A stretch of 36,411 nucleotides of DNA, from contig JAFWVV010000031.1 in the NCBI GenBank assembly GCA_017518225.1, positions 1 through 36,411 on the forward strand, in the 5' to 3' direction. Of this stretch, positions 1 through 8,000 are shown in pieces. The translations under genes and the position numbers were made by a program. Below the pieces are notes generated by a model. That model saw nothing but the letters and a program-made list of their open reading frames with translations, was not told the origin of the DNA and ran no database searches. Within the stretch, counting starts at the first letter, position 1; the number at the start of each line of letters is the position of its first letter. This DNA comes from Oscillospiraceae bacterium. Lineage in GTDB: Bacteria; Bacillota; Clostridia; Oscillospirales; Oscillospiraceae.

Positions 1-987
1 CCGGGCGCGACGAAGTGGGAAAAGGTCTCCATCAACGGCACTTCCGCGACCTATACGCTGACAACTAAGGAGCGGCACAACGGCTATACTTACACCTGCA
101 AGGTCTGGAACGAAGCGGGACAGGTCTGGTCGGGCGACGCCAAGCTGACGGTTACGAGCGGCAAGCCGAAGATCACGACAGAGCCGAAGAACGTATCCGT
201 CAAGGCGGGCGCGAACGCGAGCTTTACGGTCAAAGCCAGCGGCGAGAATCTGCAATACCAGTGGTATTATCTGGCGCCGGGCGCGACGAAGTGGACGAAG
301 GTGCTGAAAAACGGCACTTCCGCGACCTACACGCTGACGACGAAGGAGCGTCACAACGGCTATGTCTACACCTGCAAGGTCTGGAACGAATCCGGTAAGG
401 TCTGGTCGGGCGACGCCAAGCTGACGGTTACGAGCGGCAAGCCGACGATCACTACCCAGCCGAAGAACACCTCCGTCGCTGTCGGCGCGAACGCGAGCTT
501 TACGGTCAAAGCCAGCGGCGAAAATCTGAACTACCAGTGGTACTATCAGGAGCCGGGCGCGACGAAGTGGACGAAGGTGCTCAAAAACGGCACTTCCGCG
601 ACCTACACGCTGACGACAAAAGAGCGCCACAACGGCTATGTCTACACCTGCAAGGTCTGGAACGAGGCGGGCAAGGTCTGGTCGGGCGACGCCAAGCTGA
701 CGGTTACGAGCGGAAAGCCGAAGATTACGACGGAGCCGAAGAACGTATCCGTCAAGGCGGGTGAGAGCGTGAGCTTTACGGTCAAGGCGAGCGGACAGAA
801 TCTGCAATACCAGTGGTATTATCTGGCACCGGGCGCGACGAAGTGGACGAAGGTCGCCAAAAACGGCACGTCCGCGACCTACACCCTGACGACGGCGGCG
901 CGCCACAACGGCTATACCTACAGCTGCAAGGTGTATAACGACGCCGGCACGGTCTGGTCGGGCGACGCCGTGCTGACGGTGAAGTAA
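1..987 (+). CDS. Surface protein with tandem Ig-like repeats (5'-truncated by window)
   Basis: The reading frame is open from base 1 and ends at TAA 985-987, so only the C-terminal 328 residues are visible. They consist of part of one repeat followed by three full ~92-residue units starting at 163, 439 and 715. Each unit has the pattern KPxITTxPKN, SFTVKASG, YQWYY, GTSATYTLTT, NGYxYxCKV and SGDAxLTV, which is that of a bacterial Ig-like/I-set beta-sandwich domain. Each unit has one Cys (in YxCKV) and lacks the partner Cys, so no canonical intradomain disulphide is expected. The protein ends shortly after the last repeat with no LPxTG motif or membrane anchor, so any attachment or catalytic domain must lie upstream of the window. 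It is probably secreted and may serve adhesion or spacer roles (inference). A strong hairpin terminator follows. Confidence 0.85.
   Translation, partial: PGATKWEKVSINGTSATYTLTTKERHNGYTYTCKVWNEAGQVWSGDAKLTVTSGKPKITTEPKNVSVKAGANASFTVKASGENLQYQWYYLAPGATKWTKVLKNGTSATYTLTTKERHNGYVYTCKVWNESGKVWSGDAKLTVTSGKPTITTQPKNTSVAVGANASFTVKASGENLNYQWYYQEPGATKWTKVLKNGTSATYTLTTKERHNGYVYTCKVWNEAGKVWSGDAKLTVTSGKPKITTEPKNVSVKAGESVSFTVKASGQNLQYQWYYLAPGATKWTKVAKNGTSATYTLTTAARHNGYTYSCKVYNDAGTVWSGDAVLTVK
163..984 (+). repeat. Tandem 276-bp coding repeats
   Basis: Units begin at 163, 439 and 715, exactly 276 bp (92 codons) apart. They are nearly identical at nucleotide level, including at synonymous positions, which points to recent duplication or gene conversion. 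A further partial unit occupies 1-162. Confidence 0.9.
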
Positions 988-1020
988 ACACGAAAACGGC
1001 AGACAAGCTGCCGCCTCAGA

Positions 1021-1092
1021 TGGATTATATTATGTAAGTAAAAACATATAAGATCAAGAGCCGCCGGAGCATTCCGGCGGCTCTTGATTTTC
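1021..1092 (+). repeat. Hairpin-bearing direct repeat, copy 1
   Basis: The sequence TGGATTATATTATGTAA (1021-1037), then about 15 bp of AT-rich spacer, then a 16-bp hairpin and TTTTCT. A second copy with the same order and spacing lies at 2853-2924. The two copies bracket the AT-rich lipoprotein island. Confidence 0.75.
1053..1088 (+). terminator. Rho-independent terminator of the Ig-repeat gene
   Basis: A perfect 16-bp stem (1053-1068 with 1073-1088) closes the tetraloop GCAT and is followed by TTTTCT. It is GC-rich in the middle of the stem and lies 65 bp past the stop codon. Confidence 0.85.
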
Positions 1093-1215
1093 TGATAATT
1101 TAGGGTGAGGATCATTGTAGCGGCAGTATCCTCCACAGACGATCGTCCGCTTGTACGCCAAAATATTTACAAGCAAATAAAGTATACCACAACATATAAG
1201 AATGTCTATATATGG

Positions 1216-1243
1216 TTGATATATATACAGGATTTGTGATAAT
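1216..1243 (+). promoter_or_regulatory. Candidate sigma-A promoter
   Basis: TTGATA (1216-1221) and GATAAT (1238-1243) are separated by 16 bp, with TGT just upstream of the -10 giving an extended -10. It precedes the small lipoprotein ORF by about 100 bp. Confidence 0.45.
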
Positions 1244-1344
1244 ATGACAAACGTAAGGATAAAATGTACGCAGAATCCGCGCCGGTATCAAAAAACAAAC
1301 GGATCGCCGCCGATCAGGCGCGGCTGCAAATTGAGGAAAAGTCA

Positions 1345-1479
1345 ATGAAGATCAATAAGATAAAATGCTTTGTTGTAGTATTTATCGCCGCTTTTATTAT
1401 GCTTTGCTTCACATCTTGCGTTCTGACGAAATCTAACCATGATGACCATTCGATCATCGTGGTCGGCACGGAGACTTAA
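1345..1479 (+). CDS. Small lipoprotein, probable truncated relative of the downstream dipeptidase
   Basis: A 44-residue product. The ATG at 1345 is preferred over an upstream in-frame ATG at 1264 because GAGGA lies just before it and the protein then starts with a normal signal sequence: basic MKINKIK, a hydrophobic core and a lipobox ending in SC. After the lipobox comes DDHSIIVVGTE, which resembles DDTIAVSGTE at the same place in the VanX-type lipoprotein at 1779. The frame then stops at once. It looks like the 5' stump of a duplicated dipeptidase gene, though expression as a tiny lipoprotein cannot be excluded. Confidence 0.45.
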   Translation: MKINKIKCFVVVFIAAFIMLCFTSCVLTKSNHDDHSIIVVGTET

Positions 1480-1778
1480 TGCGATTATAAAAAAGCAAAG
1501 GTGACGACAGAGCTACGCTTGATAAACACAGTAGATGGGGTGGGTCCAACGGGCTAAGACAATGCGGGGACGCGAGCTGCGCAAATGAACAGAAAAGATC
1601 TCAAAAAATTTTTCTCTTTTTGTGTCCCCGTTTATGCTTCTCGTACGTTATATAGGTAGAGGAACAAACAGCAAGCAAGCCGTCTTTTCCGAAATGTCCA
1701 ATAATATTAGCGCCGGACTTTTTATCCAGCATCTTCTGAACGCTCAGTTTGATCATATTTGAGACAAGGGTGAAAAAC
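1480..1778. other. AT-rich intergenic region between the two lipoprotein ORFs
   Basis: No plus-strand gene is seen. A long imperfect hairpin spans 1565-1630, with outer arms CGGGGAC and GTCCCCG and A-rich/T-rich inner arms. Its 3' part overlaps a short coding-like minus-strand frame. The region may be debris of an earlier gene or element. Confidence 0.4.
1601..1760 (-). pseudogene. Possible 3' remnant of an unrecognised minus-strand gene
   Basis: The minus strand encodes about 51 residues containing KMLDKKSGANIIGHFGKDG and a Lys/Arg-rich tail, ending at a TGA (complement of 1601-1603). It reads like genuine protein sequence, but there is no ribosome binding site before its ATG near 1758. Upstream the frame runs into the antisense of the dipeptidase gene. 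I do not recognise the family. The call is a tentative decayed C-terminal fragment. Confidence 0.2.
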
Positions 1779-2789
1779 ATGAAAAAGTCAGAATATCTGC
1801 TTGCAACAATTATCCTGTTTTCTTTTCTGGTCAATTTGACCGCGTGTTCACCTTTAGAACAATCTACACCCAGAGATGACACAATTGCTGTATCCGGCAC
1901 GGAGATGCAAGCCGCTTCTCCTATGCCAACATATTCATTTGAGCAACCAAACAATTATCTTGAAAATAGTGAAAATAGTATGGAATCACAAAATAATACC
2001 ATGAATGAAATAAGCGAAAGCCCCAAGATAACGCCAGAAGATTGTGAGCTGGTTCGTATTGTTGAATTCATCCCTGAAATATATATTGATCTTTCATATG
2101 CATCAACGCAAAACTTTACGGGGGAAAAAATATATTATTTTGAGGATGCCTGGCTACGTTACGGTACGGTAAAAAAGCTGCAAATTGCCCAGCGTACGCT
2201 TTCTGAACGTGGTTATAGTCTGAAAATATGGGATGCTTATCGCCCGCATTCGGCGCAGTTCAAATTATGGGAGTTGGTTCCGGACGCAACTTATGTTGCG
2301 AATCCTTATACCGGTTTTTCCGCGCACAGCAGCGGAGATACACTTGACCTCACGCTGGTTCGCAACGATGGTTCAGCTTTGGAAATGCCCTCCCGCTTTG
2401 ATGATTTTTCTGCCTTGGCCGACCGTGACTACAGCGAGGTTTCCGAGGCAGCCAAAGAAAATGCGCGGATTCTGGAACAGACGATGGCAGAGGCTGGCTT
2501 TGAGGGGTACTACTATGAGTGGTGGCACTATTCTGATTGCGATTCATACCCATGCGAAGACATTGCCGATCTCCAGCTTCCGTTAAATATCCACATAAAG
2601 TATGAGCCGGTATCTGAAGCCTGTATACTTCTGCGTGAAGCACCTTCTTATGAGGCAGGTGATATCGCAAGAATTCCAAGCGGCGCATCATTTTCCGTGT
2701 TTGGTTGGACAGAAGAATTTGCCCGCATTGAGTATGACGGGAAGCAGGGATATGTGGTCATAGAGGACATCAAAATGATTATCAAGTGA
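1779..2789 (+). CDS. VanX-type D-alanyl-D-alanine dipeptidase lipoprotein with C-terminal SH3-like domain
   Basis: A 336-residue protein. The ATG at 1779 follows AAGGGTG and starts a lipoprotein signal peptide ending LTAC, with Cys23 predicted to be lipidated and exported. Residues 40-90 are a Ser/Asn-rich linker. Residues 95-260 are a peptidase M15D domain: Arg155 in DAYRP, zinc ligands His183 and Asp190 in SAHSSGDTLD, then Glu247 and His250 in EWWHY. Residues 275-336 look like a bacterial SH3 domain, suggesting wall binding. VanX enzymes hydrolyse D-Ala-D-Ala dipeptide; a surface-tethered form may act on released wall dipeptides or other wall ends. Nothing resembling vanHA is nearby, so glycopeptide resistance is not implied. 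The gene is AT-richer than its flanks, consistent with transfer. Confidence 0.85.
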   Translation: MKKSEYLLATIILFSFLVNLTACSPLEQSTPRDDTIAVSGTEMQAASPMPTYSFEQPNNYLENSENSMESQNNTMNEISESPKITPEDCELVRIVEFIPEIYIDLSYASTQNFTGEKIYYFEDAWLRYGTVKKLQIAQRTLSERGYSLKIWDAYRPHSAQFKLWELVPDATYVANPYTGFSAHSSGDTLDLTLVRNDGSALEMPSRFDDFSALADRDYSEVSEAAKENARILEQTMAEAGFEGYYYEWWHYSDCDSYPCEDIADLQLPLNIHIKYEPVSEACILLREAPSYEAGDIARIPSGASFSVFGWTEEFARIEYDGKQGYVVIEDIKMIIK

Positions 2790-2852
2790 TACGCATTTGT
2801 TTGGCGTAGGTAAAAACAGGGAGAGAATACGTCCACTGGTACGACTGCATCA

Positions 2853-2924
2853 TGGATTATATTATGTAAATAAGAATATGTAAATCAAGAGCCTCTGGAT
2901 CACTCCAGAGGCTCTTGATTTTCT
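2853..2924 (+). repeat. Hairpin-bearing direct repeat, copy 2
   Basis: The same 17-bp leader TGGATTATATTATGTAA (2853-2869) as at 1021, followed at nearly the same distance by a 16-bp hairpin and TTTTCT. Stem differences from copy 1 are compensatory. Confidence 0.75.
2884..2919 (+). terminator. Terminator after the dipeptidase, possibly bidirectional
   Basis: A perfect 16-bp stem (2884-2899 with 2904-2919), loop TCAC, then TTTTCT on the plus strand. On the minus strand it lies just past the cysS stop and could also end that operon, though the T tract there is weaker. Confidence 0.85.
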
Positions 2925-2936
2925 AAAAGCTAAAAG

Positions 2937-4388
2937 CTACACCCGGCGCCACTTCGCCCCGTGGGGGATATCGGTCACTTCGATGCCGGCGGCCTTCAGC
3001 TCGTCGCGGATGCGGTCGGCCTCGGCAAAGTTTTTGGCCTTCTTCGCCTCCTGCCGGGCGAGGATCTGCGCCTCGATCGCGGCGTCTGTCTCTCCGGTCT
3101 CGGAGATGACGGTGAAGCTTCCGGCGGCGACGGCCTGCTTTTTCAGCTCCTCGCGCTTCCGGTCGGCCTTGGCGATCAGCTCAAGGCTCAGCACACGGTC
3201 AAAGTCTGCGAAAATCTGCAGCTTGGTGTAGTCGTTCGTCGGATACTTCAGCACGTCGTAGAGCGCCGTGACGGCGAGAGAGGTGTTGAGATCGTTGTCC
3301 AGCGCGGCGGTGAAACGCTTTTTCAGCGCGGCGAAGGCGGCCTCGTCCAGCGTGTCCGCCTCCGGCTTGAGCGCGGCGATGCGGGCAATCAGCTTGTTGT
3401 AGGCAAGCTGGGCGTTGTCCATGTTCTCCCAGTCGAACACGAGGTTTTTGCGGTAGTGGCTCTGCAGGCAGAAATAGCGGTAGGCGCGCGGATCGTAGCC
3501 CTTTTCCTCCAGCAGCGAGACCGTCAGAAACTCGCCCTTGGACTTGGACATCTTGCCGCCCTTGCTGTTGAGGTGCAGCACGTGCATCCAGTAGTTGCAC
3601 CACTTGTGGCCGAGATAGGCCTCGCTCTGGGCGATCTCATTGGTGTGGTGCGGAAACGCGTTGTCGATGCCGCCGCAGTGGATATCCAGATCCTCACCCA
3701 GGTGCTTCATCGAGATGCCGGAGCACTCGATATGCCAGCCCGGATAACCGACGCCCCAGGGGGAATCCCATTTCAGCGCCTGATCTTCGAACTTCGATTT
3801 GGTAAACCACAGCACGAAGTCGTTTTTGTTGCGCTTGTTGAGGTCTTCCTCGACGCCCTCGCGCACGCCGACGTCCAGATCCTCGGCGTTAAAGTCGTTG
3901 AAAACGTAGTATTTTTCCAGCTTGGAGGTGTCGAAATAGACGTTGCCGCCGGCAAAATAGGCGTAGCCGGTGTCCATCAGGCGGGAGATGATTTGGATAT
4001 ACTCGTCAATGCAGGCGGTGGCGGGCTCGATCACGTCCGGCTTGCGGATGCCGAGCTTGTCGCAGTCGGCAAAGAAAGCGTCGGTGTAGAATTTGGCGAT
4101 CTCCATGACGCTCTTGTTTTCGCGCTTGGCGCCCTTGAGCATCTTATCCTCGCCTTCGTCGGCGTCAGAGCTGAGGTGTCCGACGTCGGTGATATTCATG
4201 ACGCGCTTCAAGTTATAGCCCAGATAGCGCAGATAGCGGTCGAGCGTGTCTTCCATGATGTAAGTGCGCAGGTTGCCGATGTGGGCGAAGTGATAGACCG
4301 TCGGGCCGCAGGTGTACATCTTGACGATATCGGGTTGATTGGGGACAAAATCCTCGCGGGTACGGGTGAGAGAGTTATACAGCTTCAT
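2937..4388 (-). CDS. cysS: Cysteinyl-tRNA synthetase
   Basis: A 483-residue class I aminoacyl-tRNA synthetase that charges tRNA-Cys in the cytoplasm. The HIGH-type motif is HIGN (36-39) and the KMSKS motif is at 279-283. Likely zinc ligands are Cys27, Cys222, His247 and Glu251, in the typical TCGPTVY, WHIECS and FPHHTNE contexts. The length is normal for the family and the C-terminal anticodon-binding helical region is complete. AAGGAG lies just upstream of the ATG. It is the last gene of the minus-strand run, 11 bp after pgsA, and ends near a hairpin terminator. Confidence 0.97.
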   Translation of the reverse strand: MKLYNSLTRTREDFVPNQPDIVKMYTCGPTVYHFAHIGNLRTYIMEDTLDRYLRYLGYNLKRVMNITDVGHLSSDADEGEDKMLKGAKRENKSVMEIAKFYTDAFFADCDKLGIRKPDVIEPATACIDEYIQIISRLMDTGYAYFAGGNVYFDTSKLEKYYVFNDFNAEDLDVGVREGVEEDLNKRNKNDFVLWFTKSKFEDQALKWDSPWGVGYPGWHIECSGISMKHLGEDLDIHCGGIDNAFPHHTNEIAQSEAYLGHKWCNYWMHVLHLNSKGGKMSKSKGEFLTVSLLEEKGYDPRAYRYFCLQSHYRKNLVFDWENMDNAQLAYNKLIARIAALKPEADTLDEAAFAALKKRFTAALDNDLNTSLAVTALYDVLKYPTNDYTKLQIFADFDRVLSLELIAKADRKREELKKQAVAAGSFTVISETGETDAAIEAQILARQEAKKAKNFAEADRIRDELKAAGIEVTDIPHGAKWRRV

Positions 4389-4399
4389 GGAAAAACTCC

Positions 4400-4942
4400 T
4401 TATTTTGCGTCTTTGAAAACGTCGCGATTATAATAAAAGTATTCCGCGCCGGAATAGACGGTAGTCAATAGAATGATGGCGGTGCTGATATGGGCAATGA
4501 AATCCGGGACGGAATCCCCGATTCCGGGCGCGGGGAAGAAGAGCATCAGGCACAGGCAGATCATCGTCGCGGCGGTTTTGATCTTGCCGGATTTTCCGGC
4601 AGCGATCACGCGCCGCTGCTCTACGGCGATAAGCCGCAGCCCGGACACGCCGAATTCCCGCAGCAGAACGACCGCCAGCGCCCAGCCGGGCATGCGCCCA
4701 ATCTCGACGAAATAACACATCGCGGCCATGACCAGTACCTTGTCAGCCAGCGGATCCATGAATTTGCCGAAATTGCTGATCTGATTGTAGCGTCGGGCAA
4801 TATAGCCGTCCAGAAAATCTGACAGGCTCGCCAGAACAAAGACGGCAAGCGCCGCATAGCGATGTCCGGTATAGGCCAGCAGCAGGAAGAAGGGAATCAG
4901 GACGATCCGAAAGATAGTGATCTTATTGGCTAAGGTGTTCAT
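4400..4942 (-). CDS. pgsA: CDP-diacylglycerol--glycerol-3-phosphate 3-phosphatidyltransferase
   Basis: A 180-residue integral membrane enzyme that makes phosphatidylglycerophosphate, the first committed step to phosphatidylglycerol and cardiolipin. The CDP-alcohol phosphotransferase signature is complete: Asp42, Asp45-Gly46, Ala49-Arg50, then Asp63 and Asp67 (SDFLDGYIARR and FMDPLADK). Several hydrophobic helices flank it. It begins 9 bp after the rimO stop and is followed closely by cysS, so it is probably part of the recA-recX-rimO-pgsA-cysS transcript. A rimO-pgsA pairing is common in Firmicutes. Confidence 0.95.
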   Translation of the reverse strand: MNTLANKITIFRIVLIPFFLLLAYTGHRYAALAVFVLASLSDFLDGYIARRYNQISNFGKFMDPLADKVLVMAAMCYFVEIGRMPGWALAVVLLREFGVSGLRLIAVEQRRVIAAGKSGKIKTAATMICLCLMLFFPAPGIGDSVPDFIAHISTAIILLTTVYSGAEYFYYNRDVFKDAK

Positions 4943-4951
4943 AAGCAGCCC

Positions 4952-6268
4952 TCAATCCGTATGTCCGTACAGCAGACCATCCTCGACGGCGTCGATGATG
5001 ACCTCGGCAAATTCGCCCTCGCGGCTGTCGCCGGAGAAAAGCACCAGCCCGTCGATATCCGGGGAGTCGGCATAGCTGCGCCCGGTGTGCAGGCCGCTGT
5101 CGGCGTCCTCGCCCTCGTGCAGCACACGCAGGGGCTTGCCGACGAAGCTCTGGAGGAAGTCATCCATGATCGGCGCTTGCAGCTGCATGATCAGCTCCGC
5201 GCGCCGCTGTGCCGTCTCGGCGTCCGGATGCTCCATCGCGGCGGCGGGAGTGCCCTCCTCGGGGGAGAAGGGGAAGACGCCGACGCGCTCGATCCTGGCC
5301 TCTTTCAGAAAGGCGCAGAGCTCCTCAAAGGCGGCCTCGTCCTCGCCGGGCAGACCGGCGATCAAACTGGTGCGAAGCACCAGTCCGGGGATACGCCGAC
5401 GGAGATCCCGGAACAGGGCGCGGATCTCCGCGCCGGTGCCGCGGCGGTTCATGCGCTTCAAAATGGCGTCGTTGATGTGTTGGATGGGAATGTCCAGATA
5501 CTTGACGATCTTGTCATTTTGCGCGATTTCGTCGATCAGCTCATCGTCGAACTGGTCGGGATAGAGATAGTGCAGCCGGATCCATTCGACGCCCTCGATC
5601 TGCGCCAGCTCCCGGCACAGCCGCGCCAGAGAACGCCTGCCGTAGAGATCGCTGCCGTAGCGGGTGATGTCCTGGGCGATGACGATGAGCTCTTTCACGC
5701 CGCGTGCGGCGAGCTCCCTTGCCTCCTCCAGAATATGCTCGACGGGCCGCGAACGATAACGTCCGCGGATCGCGGGGATCGCACAAAAGGCGCAGCAGTT
5801 GTTGCAGCCCTCGGCAATGCGCAGATAGGCCCAGCCGGCGCCGGTGGAGACTACGCGGGGGATTTCGTCCACGGGAGCGTTCTTGTCGCCAAAGCGCGAG
5901 AGCGCATTGCCCGCGCAGACGCTGTCGGCGGCGGCGACGATGTCGCCAAAAGAGCCGACGCCGAGCACCGCGTCGATCTCCGGCAGTTCCTGCAGGATGC
6001 TGTCCTGATAGCGCTCGGTCAGACAGCCGGTGACGATCAGGCCGCCGAGCCTGCCCTCTTTTTTCAATTCTGCCAGAGACAAAATCGTGTCAATGGCTTC
6101 GGTCTTGGCTGCGTCAATAAAGCCGCAGGTGTTGACGACGGCAAAATCGGCGCCGTCTGCCTCCGGCACGAGCGTGTATCCAGCCTCATCGAGCAGGAAC
6201 AGCATCTGTTCACTGTTGACCAGATTCTTGGCACAGCCGAGAGAGATCATAGCAAAGCGTTTTTTCAT
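4952..6268 (-). CDS. rimO: Ribosomal protein S12 methylthiotransferase RimO
   Basis: A 438-residue radical SAM enzyme that adds a methylthio group to a conserved Asp of ribosomal protein S12. The N-terminal UPF0004 domain holds cluster-binding cysteines in SLGCAKNLVNSE, VVNTCGF and VTGCLTERY. The radical SAM cluster motif is GCNNCCAFC (CX3CX2C), followed by IPAIRGRYRSRP. The C-terminal ~65 residues fit a TRAM domain. S12-type RimO is favoured over MiaB by the start (ISLGCAKNLVNSE) and the pgsA neighbour. The first four bases overlap the end of recX (ATGA), implying translational coupling. Confidence 0.95.
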   Translation of the reverse strand: MKKRFAMISLGCAKNLVNSEQMLFLLDEAGYTLVPEADGADFAVVNTCGFIDAAKTEAIDTILSLAELKKEGRLGGLIVTGCLTERYQDSILQELPEIDAVLGVGSFGDIVAAADSVCAGNALSRFGDKNAPVDEIPRVVSTGAGWAYLRIAEGCNNCCAFCAIPAIRGRYRSRPVEHILEEARELAARGVKELIVIAQDITRYGSDLYGRRSLARLCRELAQIEGVEWIRLHYLYPDQFDDELIDEIAQNDKIVKYLDIPIQHINDAILKRMNRRGTGAEIRALFRDLRRRIPGLVLRTSLIAGLPGEDEAAFEELCAFLKEARIERVGVFPFSPEEGTPAAAMEHPDAETAQRRAELIMQLQAPIMDDFLQSFVGKPLRVLHEGEDADSGLHTGRSYADSPDIDGLVLFSGDSREGEFAEVIIDAVEDGLLYGHTD

Positions 6269-6897
6269 CCGTTTTCCTCGTCCGGCGCCTCCGCCCGGAA
6301 ACGCGCCAGCGCCGCGCGGATTTCGTCCCAGCCGTAGCCGCGTCGAAAGAGCGCTGCGCTGACCTTGCGCACCTGATCCCGATCCTCAGGGTTATGGAGG
6401 CGGGCGGCGATAAAGGCGTCCATCTTTTTGGTGTTGTCGGGGCGCTGGGCGATAGCGTCGTCCCAGAGCGCGCGGGAAAGGCCGCGGCGGCAGAGCTCGG
6501 AGCGGATGCGCCCCGCGCCGTAGCCCTTGGCAGCATAGTGCCGCGCAACGGCGGCAGCGTAGGCTTCGTCGTCCAGCAGACGGTTATCCTCCAGCCAGCG
6601 GATACAGCGCGCAACAACGCGCTCGTCCTCGCCCTTTTGCAGAAGCTTTTTCTCCAGCTCTCGGGCGGACAGCATACGTCGTGAGAGCGCATCGAGCGCG
6701 CGCGCCTTGGTCATCGACAGCGCGCAGGCGCTTCTAACGGTCTCCAGCGTCGCCTCGTCCAGCGGCTGTCCACGATAAAGCCGCAGCTCAGCCAGATCGC
6801 TGATGCTACCCTTGAGCGTCTCGCCGTCAGAAAGCGCAATCTCAATGCGCTCTGACGAGAGCTGGCGAATGGCCTCAATGGTGACGGGAGCGGCCAT
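6265..6897 (-). CDS. recX: Regulatory protein RecX
   Basis: A 210-residue, mostly helical RecX-family protein, a modulator of RecA filaments. The core contains ALDALSRRMLSARELEKKL, IRWLEDNRLLDDEAYA and GAGRIRSELCRRG, the three-helix repeats typical of RecX. Its ATG shares one base with the recA stop (TGATG) and its stop overlaps rimO by 4 bp, so synthesis is likely coupled to recA. A recA-recX tandem is common and supports the call. Confidence 0.92.
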   Translation of the reverse strand: MAAPVTIEAIRQLSSERIEIALSDGETLKGSISDLAELRLYRGQPLDEATLETVRSACALSMTKARALDALSRRMLSARELEKKLLQKGEDERVVARCIRWLEDNRLLDDEAYAAAVARHYAAKGYGAGRIRSELCRRGLSRALWDDAIAQRPDNTKKMDAFIAARLHNPEDRDQVRKVSAALFRRGYGWDEIRAALARFRAEAPDEENG

Positions 6898-8000
6898 CAG
6901 CCCTCGTCAAAGTCGGCGGCGCTGACGTCCACGGCGCGGCCGGAGACCTGCGCGGCGCGCTTGGCCTGCGGGCTCATCAGCTCGGTGGAGCGGGCGCGAA
7001 TCTGCTGCTCAATGTCGTTGCAGACCTCTTCGTTAGAGGCGAGATACTCCTTCAAAGCCTCCTTGCCCTGGATGCGCTGTCCGTTGCAGGTAAACCAGGC
7101 GCCGCCCTTTTCGATGATGTCGAGCTTGACGGCAAGGTCAATGATCTCGCTGATGCGCGAAATACCCTCGCCGTACATGATATCGAACTCCGCCTCACGG
7201 AAGGGAGGCGCGACCTTGTTTTTGACAACCTTGGCGCGGGTGCGGTTGCCAATCATCTCGTTGTTGGCCTTCAGGGTCTCGATGCGGCGTACGTCAATGC
7301 GCACGGAGGCGTAGTACTTGAGCGCCAGACCGCCGGGCGTCGTCTCGGGGTTGCCGTACATGACGCCGATTTTCTGACGCAGCTGGTTAATAAAGATAAC
7401 GGTGCAGTTGTTTTTTGAGATGGCGCCGGCAAGACGGCGCATGGCCTGGCTCATCAGACGCGCCAGCATGCCCACCACCGTGTCGCCGATCTCGCCGTCC
7501 AGCTCGGCGCGTGGGATCAGCGCAGCAACCGAGTCTACCACCAGCACGTCGATCGCGCCGGAGCGAACCAGGGATTCTGCGATATCCAGCGCCTGCTCGC
7601 CGGTGTCCGGCTGGGAAATCAGCAGACTGTCAATGTCTACGCCGAGGGCGCGGGCGTAGGCCGGCTCCAGCGCGTGCTCAACGTCGATATAGGCGGCGGT
7701 GCCGCCGCTTTTCTGCGCAGAGGCCACCACGTGCAGCGCCAGCGTCGTCTTACCGGAGGCCTCGGGGCCGTAAATTTCGACGATGCGCCCGCGGGGAACG
7801 CCGCCGATGCCCAGCGCCAGATCCAGCGACAGAGAGCCGGTGGACAGCGCCTCCACGTTGACGGAAATATCATCGCCAAGGCGCATAATCGTGCCCTTGC
7901 CATAGTCCTTTTCAATCTTGGCGATCGCCGTTTCCAGCGCCTTTTTCTTGTCACTGTCAGCAGGAGCGACGATTGCAGGAATCTTCTTCTTTTCAGCCAT
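6897..8000 (-). CDS. recA: Recombinase RecA
   Basis: A 367-residue DNA recombinase for strand exchange and SOS co-protease activity. Walker A is GPEASGKTT; other family motifs are [21 protein letters not shown] and INQLRQKIG. An in-frame ATG exists at 8045, but the ATG at 8000 is chosen because AAAGGAGAG lies just upstream and the product then begins MAEKKK like other RecAs. The C-terminal tail ([11 protein letters not shown]) is acidic. It leads a tight group with recX and rimO. No Gram-positive LexA box (CGAAC-N4-GTTCG type) is seen in the 74-bp gap upstream; direct repeats of another kind occupy that space. Confidence 0.98.
   Translation of the reverse strand: MAEKKKIPAIVAPADSDKKKALETAIAKIEKDYGKGTIMRLGDDISVNVEALSTGSLSLDLALGIGGVPRGRIVEIYGPEASGKTTLALHVVASAQKSGGTAAYIDVEHALEPAYARALGVDIDSLLISQPDTGEQALDIAESLVRSGAIDVLVVDSVAALIPRAELDGEIGDTVVGMLARLMSQAMRRLAGAISKNNCTVIFINQLRQKIGVMYGNPETTPGGLALKYYASVRIDVRRIETLKANNEMIGNRTRAKVVKNKVAPPFREAEFDIMYGEGISRISEIIDLAVKLDIIEKGGAWFTCNGQRIQGKEALKEYLASNEEVCNDIEQQIRARSTELMSPQAKRAAQVSGRAVDVSAADFDEG

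Larger units (their letters stand above)
988..1344. other. Intergenic region, AT-rich, with terminator and promoter
   Basis: No convincing gene is seen. The region holds the hairpin terminator at 1053-1088 and a promoter-like site at 1216-1243 for the small lipoprotein ORF. Base composition drops abruptly from GC-rich to AT-rich after about 1090. Confidence 0.6.
2790..2936. other. Convergent intergenic region
   Basis: Lies between the plus-strand dipeptidase and the minus-strand cysS stop. It contains hairpin repeat copy 2 and no gene. Confidence 0.6.

Noticed and set aside
1-987. CRISPR-like direct repeats
   Set aside because: The repeats are 276-bp coding units in frame, not short repeats with unique spacers.
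1779-2789. Vancomycin resistance cluster
   Set aside because: VanX-type enzymes are present, but no vanH, vanA/B ligase or vanRS-like neighbours are seen, and the proteins are exported forms.
4389-4399. T-box or other leader upstream of cysS
   Set aside because: Only 11 bp separate pgsA and cysS, so there is no room for a T-box.
2961-4433. 490-codon plus-strand frame antisense to cysS
   Set aside because: Shadow of a clear synthetase gene; the translation is rich in Val, Gly, Leu and Asp with no motifs.
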